A DNA stretch of 64,000 nucleotides from Streptomyces sp. NBC_00376 (GCF_036077095.1 NZ_CP107960.1:2480001-2544000); one strand, 5' to 3'; shown: positions 28,752-38,232, numbered from the stretch's first letter. Notes: generated by a model not told the origin, from the letters alone. Numbers and translations are program-made.

Positions 28752-30170
28752 TCAGCCCATCTCCTCCAGCGCCTTGCCCTTGGTCTCCTTCACGAACTTG
28801 AGCACGAACGGGATCGAGAGCGTGGCGAAGCAGGCGTAGATGATGTACGTGCCCGACAGGTTCCAGTCGGACAGGCTCGGGAAGCTCGCGGTGATCGCCC
28901 AGTTGGCGATCCACTGCGCGGACGCGGCGACGCCGAGCGCGGCGGCGCGGATCCTGTTGGGGAACATCTCGCCGAGGAAGACCCAGACGACGACGCCCCA
29001 CGACAGGGCGAAGAAGAGCACGAACACATGGGCCGCGACGAGCGCCACGACGCCCTGGGTGGTGGGCAGTTTGCCGTCGACCAGGTCGGCGGAGAAGGCC
29101 CAGGCCTCGAAGGCGAGGGCGATGGCCATGCCGGTGGAGCCCGCCAGCGCGAGCGGTTTGCGGCCCACCCGGTCCACCAGGACCATCGCGATGACGGTAC
29201 CGATGATGTTGATGATGGAGGTGGTGAACGACCAGAAGAACGAGGCGGTCGGGTCGATGCCGACGGACTGCCAGAGCGTCGCCGAGTAGTAGAACGCCAC
29301 GTTGATGCCGACGAGTTGCTGGAAGACCGACAACCCGATGCCGACCCAGACGATCGGCAGGAAGCCGAAGCGGCTGCCGAGCAGGTCCGTGAACCTGGAC
29401 TTGTGCTCGCGGTGCATCGCGGTCTCGATCTCGGTCACCCGGGCGTCCAGGTCTACGTTCTTCCCCTCGACCTCCTCGAGGATCTTCCGGGCCCGGTCCT
29501 TCTTGCCGACCGAGATCAGGAACCGCGGCGACTCGGGGATCGCGAAGGACAGCAGCCCGTACAGGACCGCCGGGACGACCATCACGCCGAGCATCCACTG
29601 CCAGGCTTCGAGGCCGCCGATCTTTCCGCGCTGGTCACCGTCGGCCAGCTGCAGGATGCCGTAGTTGACCAGCTGGGAGATGGCGATGCCGACGACGATC
29701 GCCGCCTGCTGGAAGGAGCCGAGCCGGCCCCGGTAGGCGGGCGGCGAGACCTCCGCGATGTAAGCCGGGCCGATCACCGAGGCCATACCGATGGCGAAGC
29801 CGCCGATGATGCGCCACATCGCCAGGTCCCAGAGGGCGAACGGGAGCGCGGAGCCGACGGCGCTGATGGTGAAGAGCACGGAGGCGATCTGCATGCAGCG
29901 GATGCGGCCGATGCGGTCGGCGATGCGCCCCGCGGTGGCCGCGCCGATCGCGCAACCGATCAGGGCGATGGCGATGACCTGGGCGAGCGTTCCCGAGCCG
30001 ATGTCGTAGCGGCTGCGGATCGCCTCGACGGCGCCGTTGATGACGGAGCTGTCGTAGCCGAACAGGAAGCCGCCCATCGCGGCGGCCGCGGTGATGAAGA
30101 TGACATGGCCGAGGTGGTCCGGGTGGGCCGCTCGGGCTCCGGACGCCGGTCCCTGCGAAGTGCTGGTCAC
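28752..30170 (-). CDS. glcP: Glucose permease GlcP (MFS sugar porter)
   Basis: 472 residues and twelve membrane spans. Sugar-porter signatures are present: GGFLFGYDSSVINGAV, RIADRIGRIRCM, PESPRFLISVGKKDRARKIL, QQLVGINVAFYYS and DRVGRKPLALAGS. Sequence type and position next to smc match GlcP, the main proton-coupled glucose transporter that feeds glucose kinase and carbon catabolite repression in S. coelicolor. The GTG at 30170 has AGGAG five bases upstream. It is convergent with the monooxygenase gene. Confidence 0.9.
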   Translation of the reverse strand: MTSTSQGPASGARAAHPDHLGHVIFITAAAAMGGFLFGYDSSVINGAVEAIRSRYDIGSGTLAQVIAIALIGCAIGAATAGRIADRIGRIRCMQIASVLFTISAVGSALPFALWDLAMWRIIGGFAIGMASVIGPAYIAEVSPPAYRGRLGSFQQAAIVVGIAISQLVNYGILQLADGDQRGKIGGLEAWQWMLGVMVVPAVLYGLLSFAIPESPRFLISVGKKDRARKILEEVEGKNVDLDARVTEIETAMHREHKSRFTDLLGSRFGFLPIVWVGIGLSVFQQLVGINVAFYYSATLWQSVGIDPTASFFWSFTTSIINIIGTVIAMVLVDRVGRKPLALAGSTGMAIALAFEAWAFSADLVDGKLPTTQGVVALVAAHVFVLFFALSWGVVVWVFLGEMFPNRIRAAALGVAASAQWIANWAITASFPSLSDWNLSGTYIIYACFATLSIPFVLKFVKETKGKALEEMG

Positions 30171-30248
30171 ATGAACTCCTGATGCCTGGCCACGTCGTCA
30201 GGTGTGGGGGTGAACCCTTCCAAGTGGCACACAACTTCCCGGCCGCCA

Positions 30249-30260
30249 CCACTTGAGTGG
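30249..30260. promoter_or_regulatory. Palindrome upstream of glcP
   Basis: CCACTTGAGTGG (CCACT-TG-AGTGG) is a 12-bp palindrome, and a further inverted copy CAAGTGG lies at 30221-30227. It sits between the smc stop and the glcP start, so it may be the glcP operator; the regulator is unknown. Confidence 0.4.
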
Positions 30261-30292
30261 ATCCGGCCCGGGGAGCACTCGGTGAGCAGGGC

Positions 30293-33200
30293 TCAGCGCA
30301 GCCGCTGGCTGATGACCTTCGAGACCCCGTCGCCCTGCATCGAGACGCCGTACAGCGCGTCGGCGACCTCCATCGTCCGCTTCTGGTGCGTGATCACGAT
30401 GAGCTGCGAGCTCTCCTGGAGCTCCTCCATGATCCGGATCAGCCGCTGGAGATTGGTGTCGTCGAGCGCCGCCTCGACCTCGTCCATCACATAGAACGGG
30501 CTCGGCCGTGCCTTGAAGATGGAGACCAGCAAGGCCACCGCCGTGAGCGAACGTTCGCCGCCGGACAGCAGCGAGAGCCGCTTGACCTTCTTGCCGGGCG
30601 GCCGCGCCTCGACGTCCACACCGGTCGCGAGCATGTTGTCCGGGTCGGTCAGGATCAGCCGGCCCTCGCCACCCGGGAAGAGCCGCGAGAAGACGCCCTC
30701 GAACTCGCGGGCCGTGTCCCGGTACGCCTCCGTGAACACCTGCTCGACCCGCTCGTCGACCTCCTTGATGACCTGTATCAGATCGGCCCGGGTCTTCTTC
30801 AGGTCCTCGAGCTGCTCGGAGAGGAACTTGTGCCGGTCCTCCAGCGCCGAGAACTCCTCCAGGGCGAGCGGATTCACCTTCCCGAGTTGCTGGTACGCCC
30901 GTTCGGCCGACTTCAGCCGCTTCTCCTGCTCGGCCCTGACGAACGGCTTCGGCCGGTTGCGCGGATGGTCCGGGTCCTGCGGCAGCTCTTCGCCCTCCGC
31001 GGCGGGTGACGGCGGTACGAGCTGGTCGGGGCCGTACTCCGCGGCCAGCCCGGCCGGCTCGACGCCCAGCTCCTCCAGCGCCTTCGCCTCCAGCTGCTCT
31101 ATCCGCAGCCGCTTCTCGGCGCCGAGCACCTCGCCGCGGTGGACGGAGTCGGTGAGCTTGTCCAGCTCGCCCTTGAGCTCGCGGCCCCGGCCGCGCTCGG
31201 CCGCCAGCTCCCTCTCCCGCTCCGCCTTGGCGGCCTCGGCCACCACCCGCTCCCGTTCGGCCCGTACGACGGACACCTCGACGTGCGCGAGGAGCTGACG
31301 GGCACCGGACGCGACGGCGGAGGCCACCGCCGCCTCGTGCCGCAGCCGGGCCCGGCGCCGCTCGGCGCGGGCGCGGGCCTCCCGTTCGGCGCGGGCACCC
31401 CGGTCGAGGGAGTCGGCGCGGCCGGCCAGTGCCTTGACCCGCTCCTCATGGGTGCGCGCCTGGAGCCGGGCCTCCATCTCGGTCTGGCGGGCGTTGGCAC
31501 CGTCGGCGGCGAGCCGGTCCCGTACGGAGGTGTCCGGCTCGTCCTCGACCGGCATCTCCTCGGCGACGAGCAGCCGCTCGGCCAGCTCCTCGGCCTCCTC
31601 GGTCGCCCGCTCCAGGGCCTCCTGGGCGCGGGCCGCCGACGCGGTCATCCGCTCGGCCTCGCCCGCCGCGCCACGGGCCTGCCCGGCCAGCCGCCCCAGC
31701 TGCTGGGACACCCCGGACTTCTCCCGCTCGGCGGCCCTGCGCCGCTCCCCGAGCTCCTCGACCAGCGCGGCACCGGCCCGGCGGCACTCCCCCGCGACCC
31801 GCTGCTCCTCGGTCAACCCGGCGCACTGCACGGCCAGTTCCTCCAGCTGGGCCGCGGCCTCGTCGACCGAGGCCTGCACTTCGAGGAGGCTCGGCGCCCC
31901 GGCGGAACCGCCGTGCGCGAAGTGCGCCGAGAGGATGTCCCCCTCGGCCGTCACGGCCGTGAGCTCCGGGTGTACGGCGACGAGGTCCTCGGCGTCCTCC
32001 AGGGTGCCGACCACCACCATGTCCCGCACCAGCCTGCGTACGGCGTCCATCAGTTCGACGGGCCCGCGGACGAGATCGGCCACGGCACGCGGCCCTCCGT
32101 CACCGGCGCCACCACCGGCATCATCGGCACCCCCCTCCCCAGGGGCCTCGGCGCGCCGCACCGCGCCCAGCAGCAGCGCGGCCCGCCCCGCGTCCTGCTT
32201 GCGCAGCAGCCGGATCGCCTCCGCCGCCGTGGCCGGGTCCGTCACCGCGACCGCGTCCGCCGCCGCGCCCAGTGCCGCCGCCACCGCCACCTCGTGCCCC
32301 GGCGCCACCGCCAGGAGTTCCGCGGCCGGACCCACCAGGCCCGACAGCCGGTCCCGCGCCCCCAGCAGCGCGCCCGTGCCGTCCTTGCGGCGCAGACCGA
32401 GGGCCAGCGCCTCGTGGCGGGCCGCCACCGCCGCCCGCTTCCGTTCCGCAGCGGTGGCCGCCTCCCGGGCCGCGGAGTGCGCCGCCTCCGCCTCGGCGAG
32501 CTCCCGCTTGGCGGCATCGTGCCGCTCGCCGAGCTCCTGATCACCGGCGTCCAGGCCCTCGACCTCGGCCCTGAGCTGTTCGTACTCCTCCTGGGCGGCG
32601 ATCGCCCGCTCCTGCGCCTCGTCCCGGGAGGCGGCCAGCCGGTCGATCTCGGCCTGCGCGGAACCGGCACGGCTGCGGGCGGCGTTGACCTGCCCGTTCA
32701 GCCGGGCGAGCCCCTCGCGGCGGTCCGCGATGGCGCGGGCGGCGTCCTTGAGCCTGCGCTCCTCGGCCGCCAACTCCCGTTCCAGCTCGGCACGGTGGGC
32801 CGAGGTGTCCTCCAGCGCGTGTTCCGCGGCCTCCAGCGCGGCGGTCAGCTCAGCCTCCTGCTCGCGGATCCGGGCCGCCTCCCGCTCCATCTCCTCGGGA
32901 TCGCGACCGCGCCGCTCCTCCTCCGGAGCGGCCGAAGCACTCTTCACCCGGGCATCGGCCAGCGAGATCGTGCCGCGCACCCGCTCGGCCAGCTGGGACA
33001 GCTCGTACCAGGTCTGCTGGGCGCGCTGGAGCCGCGGCGCCAGCCGCCGTACCTCGTCCTCCAGCTCCGCCTCCCGCGCCAGGGCCGCCTTGAGCGCCGC
33101 CTCCGCGGCCTCCCGGCGCTGCTTGAGCGCCGCCTCGTCGGCGATCTCGCTGCTCAGCGCCGTGCGCAGCCGCACCAGGTCGTCGGCGAGCAGCCGCAGC

Positions 33201-33877
33201 TTGGCGTCGCGCAGGTCGGCCTGGATGACGGCGGCCCGGCGCGCCACGGCGGCCTGCCGGCCGAGCGGTTTCAGTTGCCGCCGCAGTTCGTCGGTGAGGT
33301 CCTGGACGCGGGCGAGATTGGCCCCCATCGCGTCCAGTTTCCGCAGCGCCTTCTCTTTCCGCTTGCGGTGCTTGAGCACGCCGGCGGCTTCCTCGATGAA
33401 CGCGCGACGGCCCATCGGATCGGCGTGCAGCACGGAGTCCAGCTGGCCCTGACCGACGATGACATGCATCTCGCGGCCGATGCCGGAGTCCGAGAGGAGT
33501 TCCTGGATGTCCAGCAGCCGGCAGGTGTCGCCATTGATCTGGTACTCGCTGCCGCCGTTGCGGAACATGATCCGAGTGATCGTCACTTCGGCGTACTCGA
33601 TGGGCAGCGCACCATCGGAATTGTCGATGGTCAATGACACTTCGGCCCTGCCGAGCGGCGGCCGCCCGGTGGTGCCGGCGAAGATCACGTCCTCCATCTT
33701 GCCGCCGCGCAGGGATTTGGCGCCCTGTTCCCCCATGACCCAGGAGAGCGCGTCCACCACATTGGACTTGCCGGACCCATTGGGGCCGACGACGCATGTG
33801 ATGCCGGGTTCGAACCGCAGCGTCGTGGCGGAGGCGAACGATTTGAAACCACGCAGGGTCAGGGCCTTGAGGTGCAC
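30293..33877 (-). CDS. smc: Chromosome segregation ATPase SMC
   Basis: 1194 residues with the full SMC plan: N-terminal Walker A GPNGSGKSNVVDAL, a long coiled coil, a hinge at roughly 510-660, a returning coiled coil, and the C-terminal signature SLLSGGERSLTAVALL with Walker B FYVMDEVEAALDDTN. SMC with ScpA/ScpB organises and segregates chromosomes, which matters during sporulation septation. A GTG at 33877 gives (M)HLKALTLRGFKSFA, the expected start. It is preceded by a terminator, so it has its own promoter. Confidence 0.97.
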   Translation of the reverse strand: MHLKALTLRGFKSFASATTLRFEPGITCVVGPNGSGKSNVVDALSWVMGEQGAKSLRGGKMEDVIFAGTTGRPPLGRAEVSLTIDNSDGALPIEYAEVTITRIMFRNGGSEYQINGDTCRLLDIQELLSDSGIGREMHVIVGQGQLDSVLHADPMGRRAFIEEAAGVLKHRKRKEKALRKLDAMGANLARVQDLTDELRRQLKPLGRQAAVARRAAVIQADLRDAKLRLLADDLVRLRTALSSEIADEAALKQRREAAEAALKAALAREAELEDEVRRLAPRLQRAQQTWYELSQLAERVRGTISLADARVKSASAAPEEERRGRDPEEMEREAARIREQEAELTAALEAAEHALEDTSAHRAELERELAAEERRLKDAARAIADRREGLARLNGQVNAARSRAGSAQAEIDRLAASRDEAQERAIAAQEEYEQLRAEVEGLDAGDQELGERHDAAKRELAEAEAAHSAAREAATAAERKRAAVAARHEALALGLRRKDGTGALLGARDRLSGLVGPAAELLAVAPGHEVAVAAALGAAADAVAVTDPATAAEAIRLLRKQDAGRAALLLGAVRRAEAPGEGGADDAGGGAGDGGPRAVADLVRGPVELMDAVRRLVRDMVVVGTLEDAEDLVAVHPELTAVTAEGDILSAHFAHGGSAGAPSLLEVQASVDEAAAQLEELAVQCAGLTEEQRVAGECRRAGAALVEELGERRRAAEREKSGVSQQLGRLAGQARGAAGEAERMTASAARAQEALERATEEAEELAERLLVAEEMPVEDEPDTSVRDRLAADGANARQTEMEARLQARTHEERVKALAGRADSLDRGARAEREARARAERRRARLRHEAAVASAVASGARQLLAHVEVSVVRAERERVVAEAAKAERERELAAERGRGRELKGELDKLTDSVHRGEVLGAEKRLRIEQLEAKALEELGVEPAGLAAEYGPDQLVPPSPAAEGEELPQDPDHPRNRPKPFVRAEQEKRLKSAERAYQQLGKVNPLALEEFSALEDRHKFLSEQLEDLKKTRADLIQVIKEVDERVEQVFTEAYRDTAREFEGVFSRLFPGGEGRLILTDPDNMLATGVDVEARPPGKKVKRLSLLSGGERSLTAVALLVSIFKARPSPFYVMDEVEAALDDTNLQRLIRIMEELQESSQLIVITHQKRTMEVADALYGVSMQGDGVSKVISQRLR

Positions 33878-34215
33878 GCCGCCGGACTCTACCTTTCGCT
33901 CTCGGTTTCGCTGATGAAGGTGCAGGGCACATCAGACGGTAAGGGAAGGGGTGTACGCCGGGGCGGCTACCGCGCAGTTTCCGAGCGGAAAAGGATCCGG
34001 GCGGAAAAAGAAAGAAGGGACGCCTGGGCGTCCCTTGTAAAACTTGTGCGGTGTTGCGTGCGGTGTTGCTGGTGCAGCTGCGCATGACGAATCAAGGACA
34101 TGTCACGGCGGTGACAGATCGAGAGCAGTGATCTTCAATGATCCGGCGGCAATCCGGGTGATGATCTCAAACGGCTGACGCGCACGCGGCCCGACCGGCC
34201 CCTGGGGGCCATCGG
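33878..34215. other. smc upstream region
   Basis: 338 bp without a gene. It contains a terminator (34015-34036), a perfect tandem 12-bp repeat GTGCGGTGTTGC (34046-34057 and 34058-34069), and an inverted repeat TGTCAC-GGCG-GTGACA (34101-34116). The smc promoter should lie in 33878-34014; no clear boxes are visible. Confidence 0.6.
34015..34036 (-). terminator. Rho-independent terminator upstream of smc
   Basis: AAGGGACGCC (34015-34024) and GGCGTCCCTT (34027-34036) form a perfect 10-bp stem. On the minus strand the hairpin is followed by TTCTTTCTTTTT, a T-rich tail that is rare in Streptomyces. It should stop transcripts coming from the 70-residue gene before smc. Confidence 0.85.
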
Positions 34216-34428
34216 TCAGGTCAGCGCCGGCTCCGCCTGAGGTACGTCGATGTCGATGCTGTCGAGCAGCGACTCTTGGTGCTGGGCGGCGGCATTCAGC
34301 GCGTCGTTCTCGTCCTGAATCCGTACGAGCTCGGATTCGAGGTCCTGGACGCGCTGCTGGAGCCGTCGCATCTCGGCGAGGAGTCGCGGGTCGGAACCGC
34401 CGACGTAACCGAGAAGCGCCTTTGCCAT
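34216..34428 (-). CDS. Small coiled-coil protein, function unknown
   Basis: 70 residues. MAKALLGYVGGSDPRLLAEM is followed by a heptad-rich helix (MRRLQQRVQDLESELVRIQD) that should form a coiled coil, and an acidic tail ending QAEPALT. No family function is known to me; the coding character and ATG start look genuine, and similar short proteins are common in Streptomyces. It stands alone, with a terminator about 180 bp downstream. Confidence 0.75.
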   Translation of the reverse strand: MAKALLGYVGGSDPRLLAEMRRLQQRVQDLESELVRIQDENDALNAAAQHQESLLDSIDIDVPQAEPALT

Positions 34429-34867
34429 GATGGATGGTCCTCCACACTGAGTGACCGACCGATGCGGTGTGGGTCGTGAGGGAATCGCACCCGCGGTGCT
34501 CGGCAGTGCTCTGTAGTCACTGCTGTTCTGCTGCCAAACAGCTCTGCCAAACAGCTAAGGTGCGCGGGGATTTCAGCGTCTCACCAAAAAGTTTGACGGT
34601 CAACACGATCACACCCTGTAGAGGCGGGCGGCCCGGGGGCGCGCGGCTGGGCGATCATGCGGCGCGACTCTCCTGCGGGGCCCTGCGGGGCGTGGAGATC
34701 ATCCTTACTGCCGCAGCCTGGCACGCCAACCGAATCTTGGCAACCACCCGGACATTCCGCAGGTCATTTCATGTGTACGCAGATGAGCACCCCGTCCGGT
34801 AACCCCTCGCCGCGTTTCGAACACGGTCCGAACATGGCCCGTTCCGCACCCCCGGGCCGGACCCGGT
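34429..34867. other. Intergenic region upstream of the small coiled-coil gene
   Basis: 439 bp with no convincing gene. CTGCCAAACAGCT is repeated perfectly in tandem at about 34532-34557. TTGACG near 34592 resembles a -35 but drives no visible plus-strand gene. Base composition is lower in GC than the neighbours between about 34490 and 34620. Confidence 0.5.
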
Positions 34868-35149
34868 TCAACGGATCGCGAAGCCCTCGTAACCGCCGCG
34901 CGGGGTGTCCCATATCTCAGTGACTCCGTCGACGTGTCCGGGTGTGTCGTCCGAGCGCAGCCACTCCAGCAGACGGTGGCAGTTCTCACGCCGGCCCTCG
35001 GCGACGACCTGCACCCTGCCGTCGTCGAGATTGAGGGCGAAGCCGGTGAGGCCACCGATCTCAAGGGCGTTCGCCCTGGTGAACCAGCGGAATCCCACCT
35101 GCTGCACTCGGCCGCGTACCCATGCGGTGAGTCGTACATCTTCGTTCAT
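34868..35149 (-). CDS. acyP: Acylphosphatase
   Basis: 93 residues: [20 protein letters not shown] holds the phosphate-binding loop and catalytic Arg (QQVGFRW), and [19 protein letters not shown] gives the catalytic Asn region. It hydrolyses carboxyl-phosphate bonds such as acetyl or carbamoyl phosphate. The usual neighbour of this gene in actinobacteria is smc, as here. It is divergent from the CAP-protein gene. Confidence 0.94.
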   Translation of the reverse strand: MNEDVRLTAWVRGRVQQVGFRWFTRANALEIGGLTGFALNLDDGRVQVVAEGRRENCHRLLEWLRSDDTPGHVDGVTEIWDTPRGGYEGFAIR

Positions 35150-35269
35150 GCCCGAACGCTAACCGGCCGATCGCCCGCGGAGCACTTTCCGCCGTCTGGC
35201 CATGGCGTACAGTCCCGACGCAATGGACTCACTCGAACGGGTGAGTCGTATTGACGAAGGGCTCAGCAG

Positions 35270-36187
35270 ATGGGAAGCCATCGACGCTCCGCGACAGCCG
35301 CCACCGCCGATGACCACGCCGCGGAAGGCGCGGGACGAAGCCGGGGCGGGCACCGCAGGAAGCGGTCCGCGGCCCCGGTCCGGACCGGACTGGTCGGCGT
35401 CTCCGCGGCCCTTGCCGTGGGAGCCGTGGCAGTGGCCTCCGGCCTGGTGCCCGGCGGCGACACCTACTCGCTGGGCGGCGGCTCCGACCGGGTGCGCACC
35501 GAGGGCTCTCCGGATCTGCTGACCCAGGGCGGCTCCTCCACCGCACCGGCCGACCGGTCCACCGCGTCCGGACCGGCCAGCCGCGGCACCGGGCGGGCCG
35601 GGGGCCCGGCCAGCGCTCAGTCCTCCGCCGGATCCCCGTCGTCCGCCCCGAAGACCTCGGGCCCCGCCGAGCGGACGGAGCCCTCCCGGTCCGCCTCGGC
35701 GAAGACCCCTTCGGCCGGGACCGGGAAGAGCACCGCTCCCGCCGCCGAGAAGTCGTCGGCCGCGCCGAAGACCTCCGCCCCCGCGACCCGCAGCGCCTCG
35801 GCCCCGGCCGACTCCTCGGTCCCGTCCGCCGTGCTCGCCCTGGTCAACCAGGAACGCTCGAAGGTCGGCTGCAGCCCGCTGACCGCCAGTTCCTCGCTCG
35901 CCTCGCTCGCCCAGGACTTCAGCGAGGACATGGCCGCCCGCGGCTTCTTCGACCACACCGACCCGGACGGCCGGTCCCCGTGGGACCGCGCCTCGAAGGC
36001 CGGTGCGCAGGGCCTCGCGGCCGAGAACATAGCCCGTGGCCAGGCGACCGCGAAGGCCGTGATGGACTCCTGGATGAACAGCCCCGGCCACCGGGCGAAC
36101 ATTCTCAACTGCGACTACAGGACGCTCGGCGTCGGTGTGCACTACGGCTCCGGTGGCCCCTGGTGGACCCAGGACTTCGGCTTCTGA
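35270..36187 (+). CDS. Secreted or membrane-anchored CAP/SCP-domain protein
   Basis: 305 residues. A basic N-terminus is followed by one hydrophobic segment (TGLVGVSAALAVGAVAVASG, about 39-58) acting as signal or anchor. Next comes a Ser/Ala/Pro/Thr-rich linker of about 115 residues, then a CAP domain (VLALVNQERSKVGCSPLTAS, GFFDHTDPDGRSPWDR, ENIARGQATAKAVMDSWMNS, PGHRANILNCDYRTLGVGV). Bacterial CAP proteins are extracellular with poorly known roles. Its last 13 bases (36175-36187) recur at 36772-36784 beyond an integrase remnant. Confidence 0.9.
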   Translation: MGSHRRSATAATADDHAAEGAGRSRGGHRRKRSAAPVRTGLVGVSAALAVGAVAVASGLVPGGDTYSLGGGSDRVRTEGSPDLLTQGGSSTAPADRSTASGPASRGTGRAGGPASAQSSAGSPSSAPKTSGPAERTEPSRSASAKTPSAGTGKSTAPAAEKSSAAPKTSAPATRSASAPADSSVPSAVLALVNQERSKVGCSPLTASSSLASLAQDFSEDMAARGFFDHTDPDGRSPWDRASKAGAQGLAAENIARGQATAKAVMDSWMNSPGHRANILNCDYRTLGVGVHYGSGGPWWTQDFGF

Positions 36188-36784
36188 GATTTCCGCAGGT
36201 CAGCGACCTATGAGCCCTCCTGGGCCGTATCAGGGCCGTCATCGGTAGCCGGGGCGGCCCAGACGGAATCAACGGCGGCCCGCGTGCGGGTCTCGCTCGA
36301 CGGCATCAGGTGCGTATAGGTCCGCAGCGTAAAGCCGGGGTCATGGTGGCCCAGATATTCACTCAGAGCCTTGATGCTCTCCCCCACGTCCAGAAGCACA
36401 GAGGCGTAGAAGTGCCGCAACGCGTGCATCCCGTTGTCCCGCCCCGCAGCCACACCCGCAGCTCGTAGAGCAGGACGCCACTGCCGATCGTTGAAACGGT
36501 TGCGGTTCAGGGAATGCCCCTCGGGGCTCCGGAAGATCAGTGCCGCAGTGACAGGCGGACCGTCCAACGTCTTCCAGGGCAATGTCACCTCCACGGCGGG
36601 CAAGCGCGTCAGGTGGCCGGCCAACGCGAAGACAATGGACTCGGGCAGGTTTCTCCACCTCATCAAGGTGCCCGCGCAGGGCGCGGGCTGGCCCCTTGGG
36701 TCTCAGCTCAGCAGCAGGTCACAGCGTTGACCGATTACGTAACCGCAGGCTGGGAACCCGGCGTGTCACTTCTTCGGCTTCTGA
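36175..36784. mobile_element. Remnant of an integrated element bounded by 13-bp direct repeats
   Basis: CTTCGGCTTCTGA occurs at 36175-36187, as the last codons of the CAP gene, and again at 36772-36784. The 600 bp between them contain only the C-terminal half of a tyrosine recombinase. The pattern looks like attL/attR of an element that entered the 3' end of the CAP gene and then lost its body. The repeat is short, so chance cannot be excluded. Confidence 0.5.
36208..36663 (-). pseudogene. Tyrosine recombinase (integrase), C-terminal remnant
   Basis: About 151 residues matching only the catalytic C-terminal part of phage-type integrases: MHALRHFYASVLLDVGESIK (box II H-x-x-R), EYLGHHDPGFTLRTYTHLMP with the nucleophile Tyr in RTYTHLM. 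The core-binding domain and the box I arginine region are missing, so it should be inactive. In intact Streptomyces integrases of this kind the protein is about 380-420 residues. Confidence 0.85.
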
Positions 36785-36860
36785 CCGTCGGCGCGCCCGG
36801 CGCTCACCCACAGAAAGCGCACTCCGGTGGTGAGCGCTGTGCGGGCGTACGCTGCTCGCT

Positions 36861-37283
36861 ATGGACGAGAGTCTCGGTATGGACGAGAGCGCGGACGAGA
36901 ACACCCGTCCGGACACGCTCGCCTTCGACGTGTTCTCCCGGCAGTGCCCCTCACGCTCCACGCTGGAACATGTCACCGGGCGCTGGGGCAGCCTGACTCT
37001 GGGAGCGCTGTACGAAGGCGGCTTCCGCTTCAACGAACTCCGTCGCCGGGTCGACGGGGTCAGCGAGAAGATGCTCTCGCAGACCCTCCACGCCCTGGAA
37101 CGGGACGGCCTGGTCCACCGCGAGGCCCAGCCGACCAATCCCCCGCGCGTCGACTACGAGCTGACGCCCCTGGGCCGGCAGGTGGCCGAGCGGCTGCTCG
37201 CGCTGATCGAGCTCGTCGAGGGCCGGATGCCCGAGGTGCTCCGGGCCCGTGACGGCTACGACGAGGCGCGCGGCGGGCGCTGA
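36861..37283 (+). CDS. HxlR-family winged-helix transcriptional regulator
   Basis: 140 residues. The [20 protein letters not shown] segment with its single redox-capable cysteine and the wing [20 protein letters not shown], then [12 protein letters not shown] and YELTPLG, define an HxlR/DUF24 regulator. Such proteins often sense electrophiles or oxidants through the cysteine. The target is unknown, since the neighbour on the left is a decayed element and on the right mutM, with which its last 28 bp overlap tail to tail. Confidence 0.9.
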   Translation: MDESLGMDESADENTRPDTLAFDVFSRQCPSRSTLEHVTGRWGSLTLGALYEGGFRFNELRRRVDGVSEKMLSQTLHALERDGLVHREAQPTNPPRVDYELTPLGRQVAERLLALIELVEGRMPEVLRARDGYDEARGGR

Positions 37284-38116
37284 CAGCGCGGGCAGAAGTA
37301 GCTGGAGCGGTTCATCCAGGGGCGGCGGCGCATCGGCGTGCCGCAGCGGTGGCAGGGCTCGTCCTCGCGTCCGTAGGCGTCGAGCGAGCGGTCGAAGTAG
37401 CCGGACTCGCCGTTCACGTTGACGTAGAGGCTGTCGAAGCTGGTGCCGCCCTGGTCGAGCGCCGCGGTCATCACGTCGCGGACATGGCCGAGCAGTTCGG
37501 CGGCCTTGGGGCGGTTGAGGCTCGCGGTCGGCCGGTCGTAGTGCAGTCTGCTGCGCCAGAGTGCCTCGTCCGCGTAGATGTTGCCGACGCCGCTGATCAG
37601 CGACTGGTCGAGCAGGGCCCGCTTGACGGTCGTACGGCGCAGGCGCAGCGCCGCGTGGAAGGCGGCGTCGTCGAACGCCGGGTCCAGCGGGTCGCGGGCG
37701 ATGTGCGCGATGGTGTCGGGCAGCCCGTCGGGCGTGTTCTCGTGGAGCGAGAGCCCGCCGAAGGTCCGCTGGTCGACGAAGCGGAGCTCGGTGCCGAGGG
37801 AGTCGTCGAAGCGGATCCGGATGCGCAGATGCTTCTCGTCCGGGGCGTCCTGCGGCTGCACCAGCAGCTGGCCGCTCATCCCGAGGTGGCCCAGCAGCGA
37901 GCTGGACGCGTCGTCCAGCGGCACCCAGAGGTACTTGCCGCGGCGCATCGCCGTTCCGAAGCGGGCGCCGCCGAGCCGGGCCGCGAAGTCCACGCCACCG
38001 GCGAGATGACGGCGGACCGCACGCGGGTGCAGCACCTCGACGTCACCGACGGTGCGGCCGGTGACCCAGCGTTCGAGACCACGCCGTACGACTTCGACCT
38101 CGGGCAGCTCGGGCAC
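37256..38116 (-). CDS. mutM: Formamidopyrimidine-DNA glycosylase MutM
   Basis: 286 residues from a GTG at 38116: (M)[17 protein letters not shown], with the catalytic Pro and Glu right after the initiator, beta-lysine in [12 protein letters not shown]2TH region [20 protein letters not shown], and the zinc finger CHRCGTPM...YFCPRCQ. It removes 8-oxoguanine and FapyG. The open frame upstream to 38209 cannot be coding because the catalytic Pro must be residue 2. Last gene of the rsmD-to-mutM direction, separated from rnc by a terminator. Confidence 0.96.
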   Translation of the reverse strand: MPELPEVEVVRRGLERWVTGRTVGDVEVLHPRAVRRHLAGGVDFAARLGGARFGTAMRRGKYLWVPLDDASSSLLGHLGMSGQLLVQPQDAPDEKHLRIRIRFDDSLGTELRFVDQRTFGGLSLHENTPDGLPDTIAHIARDPLDPAFDDAAFHAALRLRRTTVKRALLDQSLISGVGNIYADEALWRSRLHYDRPTASLNRPKAAELLGHVRDVMTAALDQGGTSFDSLYVNVNGESGYFDRSLDAYGREDEPCHRCGTPMRRRPWMNRSSYFCPRCQRPPRASS

Positions 38117-38157
38117 TGTGTCGCTCCTGAAGGAATGCAGCATGCAGAATGCTCTGA

Positions 38158-38177
38158 TTGAACAATATTGAACAATA
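38158..38177. repeat. Tandem 10-bp AT-rich repeat upstream of mutM
   Basis: TTGAACAATA at 38158-38167 is repeated directly at 38168-38177, giving an AT-rich patch about 45 bp before the mutM start. On the minus strand it offers CAATAT, so it may be part of the mutM promoter. Confidence 0.7.
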
Positions 38178-38193
38178 CGGTTCCGGGCAGGAA

Positions 38194-38226
38194 GAACCCC
38201 CCGGTGCACAGGGCACCGAGGGGTTC
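38194..38226 (-). terminator. Terminator after rnc
   Basis: GAACCCCCCGGTGC (38194-38207) and GCACCGAGGGGTTC (38213-38226) form a 14-bp stem with one mismatch and a 5-base loop, seven bases beyond the rnc stop. Confidence 0.85.
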
Positions 38227-38232
38227 TCGGGG

